Shown here piece by piece: positions 1-11,500 of a stretch of 64,000 nt of DNA. A program made the position numbers and the translations under genes. The notes beneath the pieces are model-generated. The model was not told the DNA's origin. It searched no databases and saw only the letters and a program-made list of their open reading frames with translations. The first letter of the stretch is position 1. The number at the start of each line of letters is the position of its first letter. Source of the DNA: Acestrorhynchus altus (taxonomy: Eukaryota > Chordata > Actinopteri > Characiformes > Acestrorhynchidae); assembly GCA_034509495.1 (NCBI GenBank), contig CM067502.1:49719686-49783685 (forward strand), read 5' to 3'.

Positions 1-689
1 CAGTTCATCTCCTCATTTCTATGGTTGGTGTGGTGGACTCTGTGTGGACAATGACAGACCCTGAGCTAGAACATAATCACTGAGTTAGTAGATGGCAGGC
101 CAGTATCTGGTTCCAGGTACCAGATACCAACAACCCAGTAGAGTTGAGTAGAGACGTGTAGCTTCCATGCAGTAGAAAAGGGCTAATAGTGTTCTCATAA
201 TAGAACCTTCACTGTAGCAAACATTTCTTCTGTTGTAACCCCCTTTCAGTACACATGAACCCTGTAAGATAAAGTCTGTCCACACTAATCTGAGTTCTGT
301 CCTGTAGGATCTGATACAGGTGTGGAAGGACAAGAGAGAACCTTCATGGGTCATTCTAACTGCAGAGAGTCCTTTGGGTTTGAGGAGGGCAGTCGTGCAT
401 CTCTCATCATGGGTCAAGTGTTGACCTACCCAGGATAAAAGACCAGTAATGTTCTATTTTTTTACTTGTTTTTTGTTTTTATTTTAGACACACATTACCT
501 TGGACTAACTACAGTGCTTAAGTTTGTGAAGTCTTCAGAAGTTTTTATATTTTTACATAATTTTGATCTGAAACTTCATCAGATTTTCCAGTCTTAAAAG
601 GAGAACCAAATCAAACAATCAGACAAATATAATATTAAACTTTGGAATATATATGGAACCTTTGTTTCCTGTGTATCTGGGTGACCCCA

Positions 690-900
690 TTAGCAACAAT
701 AACTGCAACTAACCTGCAACATTGGAGTCCTGCACATTGTTCCAGAGTAATTATCAGACCTGCTTACTTCAGGTCCTTCCACAATATTTCTGTTGGATGA
801 AGGTCAGGAGGTCTGGGCCATTCCAAAACATGCACTTTATTCTTCTCTAGGGTCAGTGTCTTGATGCATGACCCACATTCTCTTGAGATCTAGCTGATGG
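690..900 (-). mobile_element. Degenerate Tc1-like transposase fragment
   Basis: Read on the minus strand, part of this stretch gives a run resembling the Tc1 transposase C-terminal signature (V-L-E-W-P ... P-D-L-H-P-T-E ... L-W-K-D-L-K), where the family has W-P-x-x-S-P-D-L-N-P-I-E. The frame is interrupted, so this is a relic. It lies upstream of the last exon of the plus-strand gene, presumably in its intron. Confidence 0.5.
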
Positions 901-1213
901 ACAGGTGTCCTGAAATTTTCCATTGCAAAGCTGCTGATATAATTCAGAAATGATTGTTCCATTAACAAAGGCAAGCAGCCCAGATGCAGAAAAAACGATC
1001 AATTTCATGATACCACCATGTGTCATAGACGGGATAATACCTAATGTTATGCTGCTTGGACATACGCGACCAGCGGCACAAAGGAGATGGTGTTCAAAGG
1101 CTGCTGGTGTTGCTTCTTTAATAATGCATGTTAATGAAGGTGTAATGTGTCTTCTGGTGTAAAAGGCTGATGGGATGTGTGTACGTGGTTCTCATTGTTC
1201 TATCTGTTTTCAG

Positions 1214-1355
1214 GCTGCAGTACATCTTGGGCGAGCAGACGTGGATCGAGTACTGGCCCACAAGTGAGGAAGGTCAAACTGCAGAATTTAAAGATAGATA
1301 TGTGGGTCTCTTGAGCCTCAGAGAGAGTCTGACTACCTTTGGCTGCACCACATAA
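1214..1355 (+). CDS. Last coding exon of an unrecognised plus-strand gene
   Basis: A pyrimidine tract ending in TTTTCAG precedes position 1214. The exon then stays open for 46 codons to a TAA at 1353-1355, entering in phase 2. The peptide includes TWIEYWPTSEEG and ends LTTFGCTT. An AATAAA lies 31 bases past the stop, so this looks like the true 3' end of a gene whose other exons lie left of or near the window edge. It is polar, with no membrane segment, and I do not recognise the family. It points towards the receptor cluster (convergent with gene A, whose stop is at 3605). Identity is unknown. That it is a real exon rests on acceptor, open frame and poly(A) signal together. Confidence 0.5.
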
Positions 1356-1385
1356 ACACGGTTCTTACTAAAGACAGTGACCTTT

Positions 1386-1391
1386 AATAAA
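1386..1391 (+). promoter_or_regulatory. Poly(A) signal AATAAA
   Basis: Canonical hexamer 31 bases downstream of the TAA that ends the exon at 1214-1355. The spacing suits a short 3' UTR. Confidence 0.5.
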
Positions 1392-1399
1392 TCACTGCC

Positions 1400-2560
1400 A
1401 TTTTCTACTATTATATTTCATAAACCCAGCTCTGCTTTTACTGACCGTACGAGTGTACGATTTCACCATCATGTACTCAACGCTTTTATTCTGAGAGGTA
1501 AAGGATTCTGGAACCTGAATAAAAACACAGAATAAACTTTTCCAAAGGAATGACTCGATTGAGTTTGTTTTAAATCTTTAACGTAATAGAGTTTCCTCCT
1601 TTTATTGACTCTTTTTAATTTAAACATGGACTTTAACACACATAAGAGCACATTCTCAGGATCATCCTGATGCTCCACTGACAGATATATTGGTGAAGGA
1701 AAGTACACAAATTGTGGGACAAAGTGGGACAAATTGTAGGCATGTTGGGTCTTCTGCTCTTACATCTAATGGAGATTAATCAACGCTGCACTGAGCTGTG
1801 GGATTTGTGTGTTGCATTGAACATGTATGTCATTTGTAGCCATACACTGCTGCTGACCATCATTTAGCACCTGTAGGCAGCTACTGCAGTGCCCACTGTG
1901 GGTGGTAATGTCTTCTATGATGTATTCTCAGAGCACATGTGACACTGTGGATGTCTTTGGCTTTCAATGTCATTAATTTGCATTGTTTTAATAAAGACTG
2001 GGGTTTTTGGACCTGTCCTGCTGGTCTTGAGGTCCTATTCATCATCATTACCAACAAAAGACTTCACAAGATCAAGGAAATACTGAACTTCATTTCCATA
2101 CATGTTTCCACTCCGCTGTTTATGTTACATTTACATATTTTTGTTTTAAAAAAGTGGGCAACAGGGATGTCAACAACAGCACGCCTGCATTCCAATAAAC
2201 TCAGAACAGCAATCATAATGAGAAAATGATATCTGAGAGAATCTCTGATGAAAACTGACTAATTGTGAGTGTGATTATAACGTTGCAGTGTTGTGGTGAT
2301 AAAGATCATAGTTCCTACGGTGCTGTTAGATGGTTTCTAAGGTGTTCCTGTGGTATAGGATTTTATTGGTAAGGTGCTGTTAGTAAGTATAAGGTACTGG
2401 AATAAGCCTACAGCCACCTAAGGTGGTGCTAAGGTGTTGATATGGTATAGGTGTTGGTTGCTAAGTCTTTGCTAGGTGTAACCTTGGTGTAATTTTGGGC
2501 CATTAATCTCTAGCTAACCCATCTTAGCTTCAGTTCTGGACTGGGTTCAGCAGCAGGTCT
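1400..2560. other. Intergenic, no gene recognised
   Basis: Short open frames here have no splice context and no recognisable motifs. The stretch around 2330-2480 is a degenerate run of short words built on GGTGCTGTTAG and TAAGGTGTTG. Nothing further can be supported. Confidence 0.4.
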
Positions 2561-2568
2561 ATGACAGT

Positions 2569-2589
2569 ATTATTATTATTATTATTATT

Positions 2590-2645
<56 letters not shown>
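2569..2645. repeat. (TTA)n/(TAA)n microsatellite, self-complementary
   Basis: A run of TTA units switches into a longer run of TAA units, so the tract can fold on itself. Confidence 0.9.
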
Positions 2646-2646
<1 letters not shown>

Positions 2647-2823
2647 CGGTGTATATCTGTTCATTCACTTACAGTTCCCTCCATAATTATTGGCACCCCT
2701 GGTTAAGATGTGTTCTTTAGCTTCTAATAAATTGAGTTTTTTTTCTAAATAATATAGAACCATGATAGAAAGAAAGCGTAAAATCCAACCTTTAACTCAA
2801 GTGAATTTTAAGGGGGAAAAATC

Positions 2824-2833
2824 NATTATTATT

Positions 2834-2866
<33 letters not shown>
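2824..2866. repeat. (ATT)n/(TAA)n microsatellite with one ambiguous base
   Basis: A second ATT-to-TAA tract begins at the only undetermined base (n, position 2824) in the window. The similarity to the tract at 2569-2645 suggests an assembly uncertainty here. Confidence 0.8.
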
Positions 2867-2869
2867 CAA

Positions 2870-3475
2870 TGATTATCTCAGGACTTTTATTCTGAAATTT
2901 GAACCCTCTGTGAGCAAAGAACGAAAGCAAACAGCCCCTCAGGTGAGAAGTTGCAGTGCATTTTTTTAAATCAAAACAGTAAAATTCATACTAATATTTA
3001 ATGTCTGTTAATATTTACATCTCATCCATCCATCCATCCATCCATCCATCCATCCATCCATCCATCTTCCTCCGCTTATCTGTAGCCGGGTCGCGGGGGC
3101 AGCAGTCTAAGCAGGGATGCCCAGACCTCCCTCTCCCCTGACACCTCAGCCAGTTCCCCATGAGGGATCCCGAGGCGTTCCCAAGCCAGCCGAGAGACAT
3201 AGTCCCTCCAGTGTGTCCTGGGTCTACTCCGTGGACTCCTCCCAGTGGGAAATGCCTGGAACACCTGCCTGGGGAGGTGTCCAGGGGGCATCCAAAAAAG
3301 GTGCCCAAGCCACCTCAATTGGTTCCTCTCGATGTACATCTCAAATGAAGACAAGTTTTAGTATTGAAGGATCTCTAGCTTATCTGATGCTCACTAATGT
3401 TTTGGTGAATAAAAGAATATCAATTTATGAAAACGTCCAATAAAATTGGTGTCAAGTTCAAAAGGTTAAAAGGAA
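2870..3475. repeat. Family F1 dispersed element, split by a LINE
   Basis: The flanks match other F1 copies: the segment after GGACTTTTATTCTGAA on the left, and a right end around TTGGTGAATAAAA followed by an AAAATTGG and TTAA terminus. The LINE 3' end at 3025-3334 interrupts it. Uninterrupted versions of the same junction are seen near 23470 and 62040. Confidence 0.65.
3025..3334 (-). mobile_element. Non-LTR retrotransposon 3' end (RTE-like), nested insertion
   Basis: The minus strand encodes the conserved C-terminal tail of a fish LINE reverse transcriptase (L-R-W-L-G-H-L-F-W-M-P-P-G, then G-R-S-P-R-S-R-P-R-T-H-W-R-D-Y-V). It ends in a (CATC/GATG)n tail at about 3025-3065. A 9-bp target-site duplication TACATCTCA flanks it at 3016-3024 and 3335-3343. 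The copy is 5'-truncated to about 300 bp and non-autonomous. The clade name is inferred from the tail motif. Confidence 0.85.
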
Positions 3476-3604
3476 ATTAGAAAGAGAAACATAAACATCA
3501 CACACATCAATTAAGTTGTATCTAACATCTAATACATTCTTATAATACATTCTTTCAGTCCCATAAATATAACTATAACACCCATACTGCCTGAACTCAA
3601 TCCC

Positions 3605-3682
3605 TCAGTGTTTGCTCTTCTGGTTAGAAGCTCTTCTACAGGTGAAGAACCTACAGAGAAACTGCTTGTACTGCTGCCTGAT
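3605..3682 (-). CDS. Gene A last exon (cytoplasmic tail)
   Basis: The acceptor CTTTCAG is followed by IRQQYKQF and a Cys/Arg/Ser-rich tail ending in TGA at 3607-3605. The 78-bp length equals the matching exon of gene C (35464-35541). Confidence 0.85.
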   Translation of the reverse strand: MRQQYKQFLCRFFTCRRASNQKSKH

Positions 3683-5536
3683 CTGAAAGCAGAAAAGTGA
3701 GCATAAAATCAAACATACCACAGAAATGTCATATAACTGCATTTACTATATATGAACATCTGCCACTATATTTACATAGACTGTATGTATGCAGGACTCA
3801 AACATAGACAGTCACATCTCACCTCATGGTTGAAGACACAGTGGATGAAGAAGATGAAGGTGCCCTGCTGGGAGTTGATGGTCAAGCAGAGAACCATCAC
3901 CACATTGTTGTTCTCGGTAAAGAAGCCCAGGATCCAGAAGCATCCGACTATGACAGACTGGAGTAGAGTTTTAAACATCACAGTTTTGATAAGTCTGCTA
4001 TCACTACGTGTGACTTTCATTTGCAAGATCTGACTGTTCATCTGCTTCAGAGTCAAGATCATGATGATGCTGGTAGCGATGAAGAGGATCAGGTTCACCT
4101 GTTTAGGTGAGAAAAGAAAATCAAGATTAATCAAAACAAAATATTTCCCCAATATACACACAAAATATACACCCCAAACCAAAAGCATCCCACACATTTT
4201 CAAGGACATTTCAGGGACAGGTCTGGAGATGAGACCGACCACGACGTAGTATCTGTGTCTTCAAGACGAGAGCTTGAGATGGCAGCAGTATGTGGACAAG
4301 CGTCGTCCCGTTGAGCACCAGAGTGTGTGTTCACAAGGTAGAACCACTGGTTGCAGAACCTCATTAACGTAAAATTGACCTTAAGATGATCGGGTGTCGT
4401 ACGAACTTACACTCCACACCATGACACCAGATCAAACTGTTGCTCCACTGCCTCCAACAGTGTGCTATGGTACTATCCATGGTGGTCAACAATGTCACCC
4501 TTCTCGAACACTTCCAACTGCTTGAATGACTTTCACACTTCTCTGACAAATACTTCACGTGCATGTGCAAACCATCATAGCATAACCATAACCTCCAAAC
4601 AGTGTTTCAGATGTTTTGAACACATTTGTACTCACTGCCAAAATGAAACAAACAGGACCCAGGAAACTCCAAAAGAATCCTTGGTCAAACTTCAGCCAAC
4701 ATCTAGAAACACACACAAAAAATAATAAATTCTATTAAATATAATTGAATAAAAGAAATAATTAACAAAAGTGGCCCAATTCTGATTCCAGCACGTCCTA
4801 TTTTAGGCCATTCAGTATGGCTTCAAACATGGACAGAAGAAAAGGCTTGAAAGAGAGCTTGAACGAGGGAGTATATGTAGGCACACTGTTTGGGAACTGC
4901 AAACAGGTGAGTGTAATGCCAGGGACTCAGGACAGGTTGATCTCTGGTAGACAGGTTAAGCAGTGTATGTTACACAATGTAGGCGGTTCCTGGTGGTTGT
5001 TTTGATTTCAGTTTCACTTTCGGTTCACAGTTGCAGGAGGTCGCATTATAACAGTCTAGGGGAGGCACATGGCCATGTTTATACCCTCGAGTCTAGAGGC
5101 TGGTTCATACCTAGTGCAGATGCGGCACATCGTGTGCAGCTTTTGCACTACCTTCCCTGACACCTGCGTACTGTGTAAAGGTGGTGTTTGAAGAATTTGA
5201 AGGCGGTGGTCTGTATGAAAGCCAACAACACGAATTTAGACAATGAATGATTCAGATGTGTTTGCATCAAAACATAAACTGTCAAACATTGCTCTCTAAA
5301 CTTACTGGTCACTGCCATATCCATCAGGAAACAGTCCAACAGACACCCCCACAACAACCAGTGGAATCAGGTATCCAATCACAATCAGACATTTCCAGCT
5401 GACCTCATTCTGCTTGGATCTGATCTTTGTGAGGTTCTTCACTGAGATGAAGAGCACCACAACTTCAAGGAACATCCACACAAAGGCACAGAGGAAGAGG
5501 AAGTGGAGAACACCTGCTAATGCTTTACACAACAAC

Positions 5537-5581
<45 letters not shown>

Positions 5582-8500
5582 AGAGAAAGAGAGATAATGG
5601 GTGAGAAATGACAAATGTGGCAAAGGTGGCAAAGGTGATGGTCCTAAATAGAATCATGACTCGAAGAAACAATGTAAGCTGATATGACCTCATGTAATCC
5701 CTTTCAGAGGCTGTCCTGAGGTTCCACCAACCTGGTGTCAATGGAAGACAAATCTGGACTCTTCACAGGCTGTCCTTGAGTTCACCTGCCACATGTTTCA
5801 GAGGCTTCTCAGACTCACTCGCTTTCCCGAGTTAATGACTGCCCACCAGCTGTGATTGGGTTCACCTGCCACCCCTTTCAGAGTCTGTTCTTGGTCTCCC
5901 ATGCCAACTGATCTGACCGGCTGCCTGCTACTAGACTTGGACTAATTGCCCACCTTCCATCACCAATTATGCAGAAACGTACGTGGATCCTGGACGTACA
6001 TGGATATTATGACCACCACTAAACCCTCATCACTCCAGTTCACCTGATCATTACAGCAGACACATGGTGGTCCATTGTCCCCTCATCAATAATGTAAAAA
6101 TAGTTATTGTGAGAGGCCTACCCATGTTTATTTCCCTTTAAGCCCTGTTTATGTTGTGAAGACTGTAGATAACTGCACTCACCAGTATAGAGTTAATGTA
6201 CAGTAAGAAATTCTGGGTGACCAGGAAGAGGAGATGAGCCAGCAGCAGACTGATACAGAGGTTGATCAAAGTAGTGTTGGTCACTTTTGACTTTTTTTGA
6301 CAAAACACAAAGGTCAGCAGAGACAAGGTCAGGAACACCAGGCCTACAGCCACTTCCACTGTGTTGAGAAGATCCAAAAGAGGGTTACTCTGGAAAGCAA
6401 GAGCACATCTCTGGATTTATAATGTTGTAATGCAGTACACCAGGCAGTCTTGCACTGGTAGAGTCCTGGTGAGAAATTCTTCTTAATATTCACCTCTGAT
6501 GAACCATGTGTTTGCATAATGAGAGCAATGGTTCCTGGGTGAACACAGTGGCAAATAGTGAAGCTACTGTTGATTGGGATCCTTTCACAACTGTCTTCTA
6601 CCCATACAGTTTCTCTCCAGTTCACACAGCTTAGGGATCCTCCAGGTTCAACTGCCTGTCCAGAACACAGAAGATCACTTAAAAACATTTCACACTTCAT
6701 GTTCTATATTTATTTTGCTAACATTCACACATTTAAATTATGCAGACGTCCCACTTTTGGCAAAACTTACTTCCAGACAGGATATTAAAAGAATAAAAAG
6801 AATATTTATGTGCCATCAGGGTGAGGTGATCTGTATTTAGGGAAGGGATTGGGGGGATCTTTATCTGCGACTGGTGCAGGTTGTTCCCTACCTTATCCCA
6901 ACCACCTCCATTATAATCCCTCCCCATGCCTTTATCATCCCAACCCCCACATTTAGCAAACAAACCCATTTCCCTTAAATTCCAATCTTCTCATGCGACA
7001 GGTCTCCTTGCTTTTCATCTTCCAACCCTGTTTCACCTTCTGACCACCCCAAATGCTAGTGCTTGTGTCTTCAGCCCTCCACAATATACAGCCTGGCCTG
7101 CAACAATGAATCTTCCAAGGTTGGGATGTTCATTTCTAGGCCTGTCTACCCTTTCTTACAAGTTACGTGGCTGTCCCTCTAACCCTGCCTCTTCTTGCTG
7201 GCTCATTGCCTCTGTTCTCTTCTCCATCTGCTACCCCTGACTTGCCAAATGTGTCAACTGTGCTGGCCAAAGAAATAGAGGGGTTAATTTTTTGTCCTTG
7301 TTACTCGCCCTTTCCAACTCCTTCTTTTCAACTGTTCCTCTCCTACCCTGGAAGAGCTTGGAGGAATTGAGGACAGAACAGGTGCCTGGGTTGCACCAGT
7401 ATGAGAATTACAATTAGACCCTTGCACAGCATTGCACATTTAAGATATATAATCCCTGTAATTTGAGACTCACTGTGTGATGTTCCAGGGTAACTGTAAA
7501 TGACTGGTCAGGTTGTAGTACAGTAGGCTTGGTGCTCTGTTTGGCAGCTGAATTGTCCATGTCGTTGTAAACTGAATGTGTTATTTCATTAGAGCGTGGG
7601 CTTTGTGTTGATTTTATTATAGTGTCTCTTGTTGGTTGGTTACTAGATATGAGCAGTTTCACTGTTACGACTGTAGACATCATGGTTTTCTCTGTGTTAT
7701 TAGATGTATTGAAGAAACTGGGTTTCAGGAAGTTTGACATGTTGGTGTAGCTCAAGAACATCACAGCATCTATTCCTGAAACAAAGTACATCAACAAAAT
7801 ATGCATCAATAACCATTTCCTGTTTGTCCATGTCATTCTGAAAGTCCCAAATCTGACGTTTGTGGCTAAAGAGAAAATGCCAATGTAAGTTTATCACTGT
7901 ACCTTTGTTCTGCTTTGCAATCTCAATGAGGTTGATTTCCAAGAAAGCTCTGCTTGTGTTGATCTGAGGGAGTTTTGTCAGTGAGGCATGTGGGCCAACA
8001 ACAAATACCCCAGCCTCTGAGAAACGAGACACATAAATCAGACAAATCAGTGATGTTTTTGTGAAGGATTGAGGGATTCTATTATTCTGTGATTGTAGAT
8101 CTAGCTAATTGTTACATTTTTAACTGTTGGAATCTCAGGCCAATTTTGTTGGATGTTACAGGTTGAGCATGTAAATGAAGATAGAGCAGTAAACATGCAC
8201 TGGAAGCTCCTTTGGCATTTAAACCGGGATTTAATTCAGATGGAACTGAATGAATTTTAGCTGTTGTCTGACTGTGATGGTTATATAGGGTAAGTCTTCT
8301 TGTGTGCCTCACATCTGTAGGTTATTCTGATCCTGAGTTATGAAGCCTAGAAAATGACATGTAACTGCACATAAAGTGCAAATCTTGGGTTCTAAGAGTT
8401 AAATTGTAGGGCTAATTTCTTCATGGGCTTTAAGTCTCCTGTTTAAGCTTGTAGTTTCATTTACCTAAAGACTGGAGTGAGATGTTGTAGGAGTAGTATT

Positions 8501-11500
8501 TGTCTGTTGGATGCACCAGTGAAGATACCAGCGTCTCGGTGGAATAAAGTATAGCATTTCCATAGGTAACCAGTTGCTTTTGGTCAGAAGATGCATTTAC
8601 CAGGATCATTGTTGAATTCAGCAATATTTCTATAGTATTAATGAGAACCTAAACAAAGAACCTAAACATGAGAAAAGAGGCCTGATATTCAAATGTAAAC
8701 ACAGATGTTGCACTTAAATATCTGAACTAAATGTTCCTCACTGTTTGAGGGATCACATGTGTTGAGTTGCTCTGAATCTGGTTCATGAGAATCACAACAC
8801 ACTCCACTGTGAACAGAGCCTAGAAAACAATCACATTTAGCAGCATTTGTTAAGCAATAAAATGATGAAACTGTATATTTATGGGTCACGTTCAGTCTTT
8901 TGTACCTACCTGGCATTGTTCTGATTGTGGGAAATCTGAAAACAGAGAGATAAACCGATTGAAGCGGCGAGCAGTAGACTTGCTGGCTAGACAGTCGGTT
9001 ATGGAACTGTCTCAGAGACATGATTTCTTAATGTTTCATTTTGTTATGTTAAATATTTGATTAAACTGTTGAGAACAATATTGAAGAACGTGTATAAACT
9101 TCAACTTTTAGTGATCACCCTGCATTTATACTGGTTTTAGTGGAACTGAGGATACGTCTCATAACGTCATCAGCAGAGGGGCTGCACAGCGTCAGTAATG
9201 GAAGTGAGAAGATGGTAGTGTGTACAGACCACCTACGAGCGTTCGTGTGACAGACATTTGTTTTTCTTCAAAAAGCAAACCAAAAATAGAACGACTTCTG
9301 GTGATAAGAAGACATAGAAGATGACACCGTATGAAACAAATGGTAGGTCATTGCTCCTCTACAACTAGACACGCCCACAGAGGTTCGAGATGAACAATCT
9401 ACTAATGTAGGTTTTTCAATCTGAGCTGCTGTGGGCGTCTCTAGTTGTACAGGAGCAATGACATACCATTCGTCTCATACGGTGTCCTCTTTGTGTGGAC
9501 ATCTTCTTATTGCCAAAAGTTGATCCATGTTTGATCCAGGTTTGCTTTTTGGAGAAAAACGCAAACGTAACACAAACGCTTGCAGGTAGTCTATACATGC
9601 TACCATCTTCTCCCTTCCATTTCCTGACACCAGGTACTGACACTAATAAGCCTGAATGAAACCAGTTCAAGAACCAGAGCTCTACTGGTGGAAAAGGACT
9701 GTGCATGTCATACATGAGTAAATGAGTGTTACTGGTCTCTGACTGTAAATGTTGTTTTGAGGCAGCTCACAATTCACATTCAAATAAAGCAGGTGACGAT
9801 GACTGTTCACGGTATATGAATCTACAAACCATGAGTTGTTTGTTTACATGAGCACAAGAACATGGGCTGGTTTAGGTGGTGAATTAAAATGGCGCAGATC
9901 ATATTCTAATGACCAATTTAATAAAGTAGATAAAGGAGAAATGATTGAGTTTATTGCTATTACTGCTCACTTTTAACGACCTGATATTAATATAAAATTG
10001 TATGAATGGAGACATATTGAGAGAGAAAAAACACCTACTAATGATTATAGATGCAGTCGCAATGGTCTTTGGCATAGTCACTGTTGCACTGGTCATTGGT
10101 GTAGCCAGACTGGTTGTTGCCATAGTCACACTGGTCATTGGTGTAGCCAGACTGGTTGTTGCCATAGTCACACTGGTCATTGGTGTAGTCCCACTGGTTG
10201 ATGGCATTGTTGCACTAGTTGTTGGCATAGTCACACTGGTCTTTGGCATAATTGCAGGTGCACTGCTTGTTTGCAAAGTTGCAGGTGCACTGGTTGGTGT
10301 ACTTGCACTGGTTGTTGGTACAGTTGCACTGGTTGTTGGTGCAGTTGCACTGGTTGTTGGTGCAGTTGTACTGGTTGTTGGTACAGTTGTACTGGTTGTT
10401 GGTACAGTTGCACTGGTAGTTGGTGCAGTTGTACTGGTTGTTGGTACAGTTGTACTGGTTGTTGGTACAGTTGCACTGGTTGTTGGCATGGTTGCACTGG
10501 TTGTTGGTACAGTTGCACTGGTTGTTGGCATAGTTGCATTGGTCGTTGGCATGGTTGCACTGGTCGTTGGCATGGTTGCACTGGTCGATGGCATAGTCGT
10601 ACTAGTTGCTGGAGTGCTGGTTGAAGTGTCTGAAGAAAAGACATTAAACCTACATGAAGCCAGTTTTGCAGGGTGTTTTTGTAGTTTGACGTATTTTTAT
10701 TCACCAGAACATTTGAAAAGTTTTTGTAGAAGACAGTCACGATCAGACCAGATATTGTTTTCTGGACATCCTAGACTACGCCAAATTGATTTCATTGATG
10801 TAAATATTAAGAGAATTTCAATATTTTGTACATGAATTTCACCATATTTTGTGGGGTTTTTTTTAATCTGAGGAATCCTTTAGAAAATTGAATATTAACA
10901 GTATTTCTCAGCTGAAGAGAAGAATTTGAATGAATTATTTGTGATGAGTGGGTTGACAAAGATATTTATAAATAATTATTTTATTCTGAAACTTGAACAC
11001 CCTTCTCATTTTCCTCTTTAACCCAATATCTGGGTCAGCAACGTCATAAGCCCCGCCCCCTCAGACAGAGTCTGTAGTACAAACTTTAATTTGTTAATAA
11101 TTTTGATAAATAACCAAGTGAATCAGAATGTAAATCTGATTTCAAAGTTGGGAAATCACGTCACAGTAATTAATAGAAGGACAACGTTATAACACTCAGT
11201 ATACAGAAAGAACAGGTCACGAAAACCTTCATCGTAACTATACTGAAAGCTGGAGGTGATATAACTAAACACATAAACAGAGTGAATCATTATTACTTAA
11301 AATGCCTAAAATTAGAATCAGGTGCTAATGATTTGACCTCAGTGCGAATCTAAACAATAAAGATCACATCTACTAAGGTGGGATCTATTTGGTGTGCATC
11401 AAGAGACCCTCTGGCAACCAATTTGTTGGGGGGCTTTTAACCAGTATACGAAAATCCCAGACAAATCACACAAGCTAAAAAGATAATTAGATTACCTGTA

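Noticed and set aside
1939..2229. Plus-strand 96-residue frame
   Set aside because: No homology recognised, no splice sites, no poly(A) signal, composition of random AT-rich DNA.
3117..3443. Plus-strand Pro/Ser-rich frames
   Set aside because: Antisense to the LINE reverse-transcriptase tail, and crossing the LINE boundary.
6926..7370. Plus-strand Ser/Pro/Leu frames
   Set aside because: Lie in a pyrimidine-rich intron of gene A, without splice context or family motif.
10231..10740. Gln/Pro/Val repeat frame on the minus strand and Cys/Thr repeat frame on the plus strand
   Set aside because: Other frames of the same minisatellite; they run past the mucin exon splice sites without support.
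10002..10835. Long plus-strand frame rich in Val, Leu and Gly, looking like a multi-helix membrane protein
   Set aside because: It is the antisense of the gene A mucin exon. The 21-bp repeat makes every frame open, and the minus frame has matching splice sites, phase and composition.
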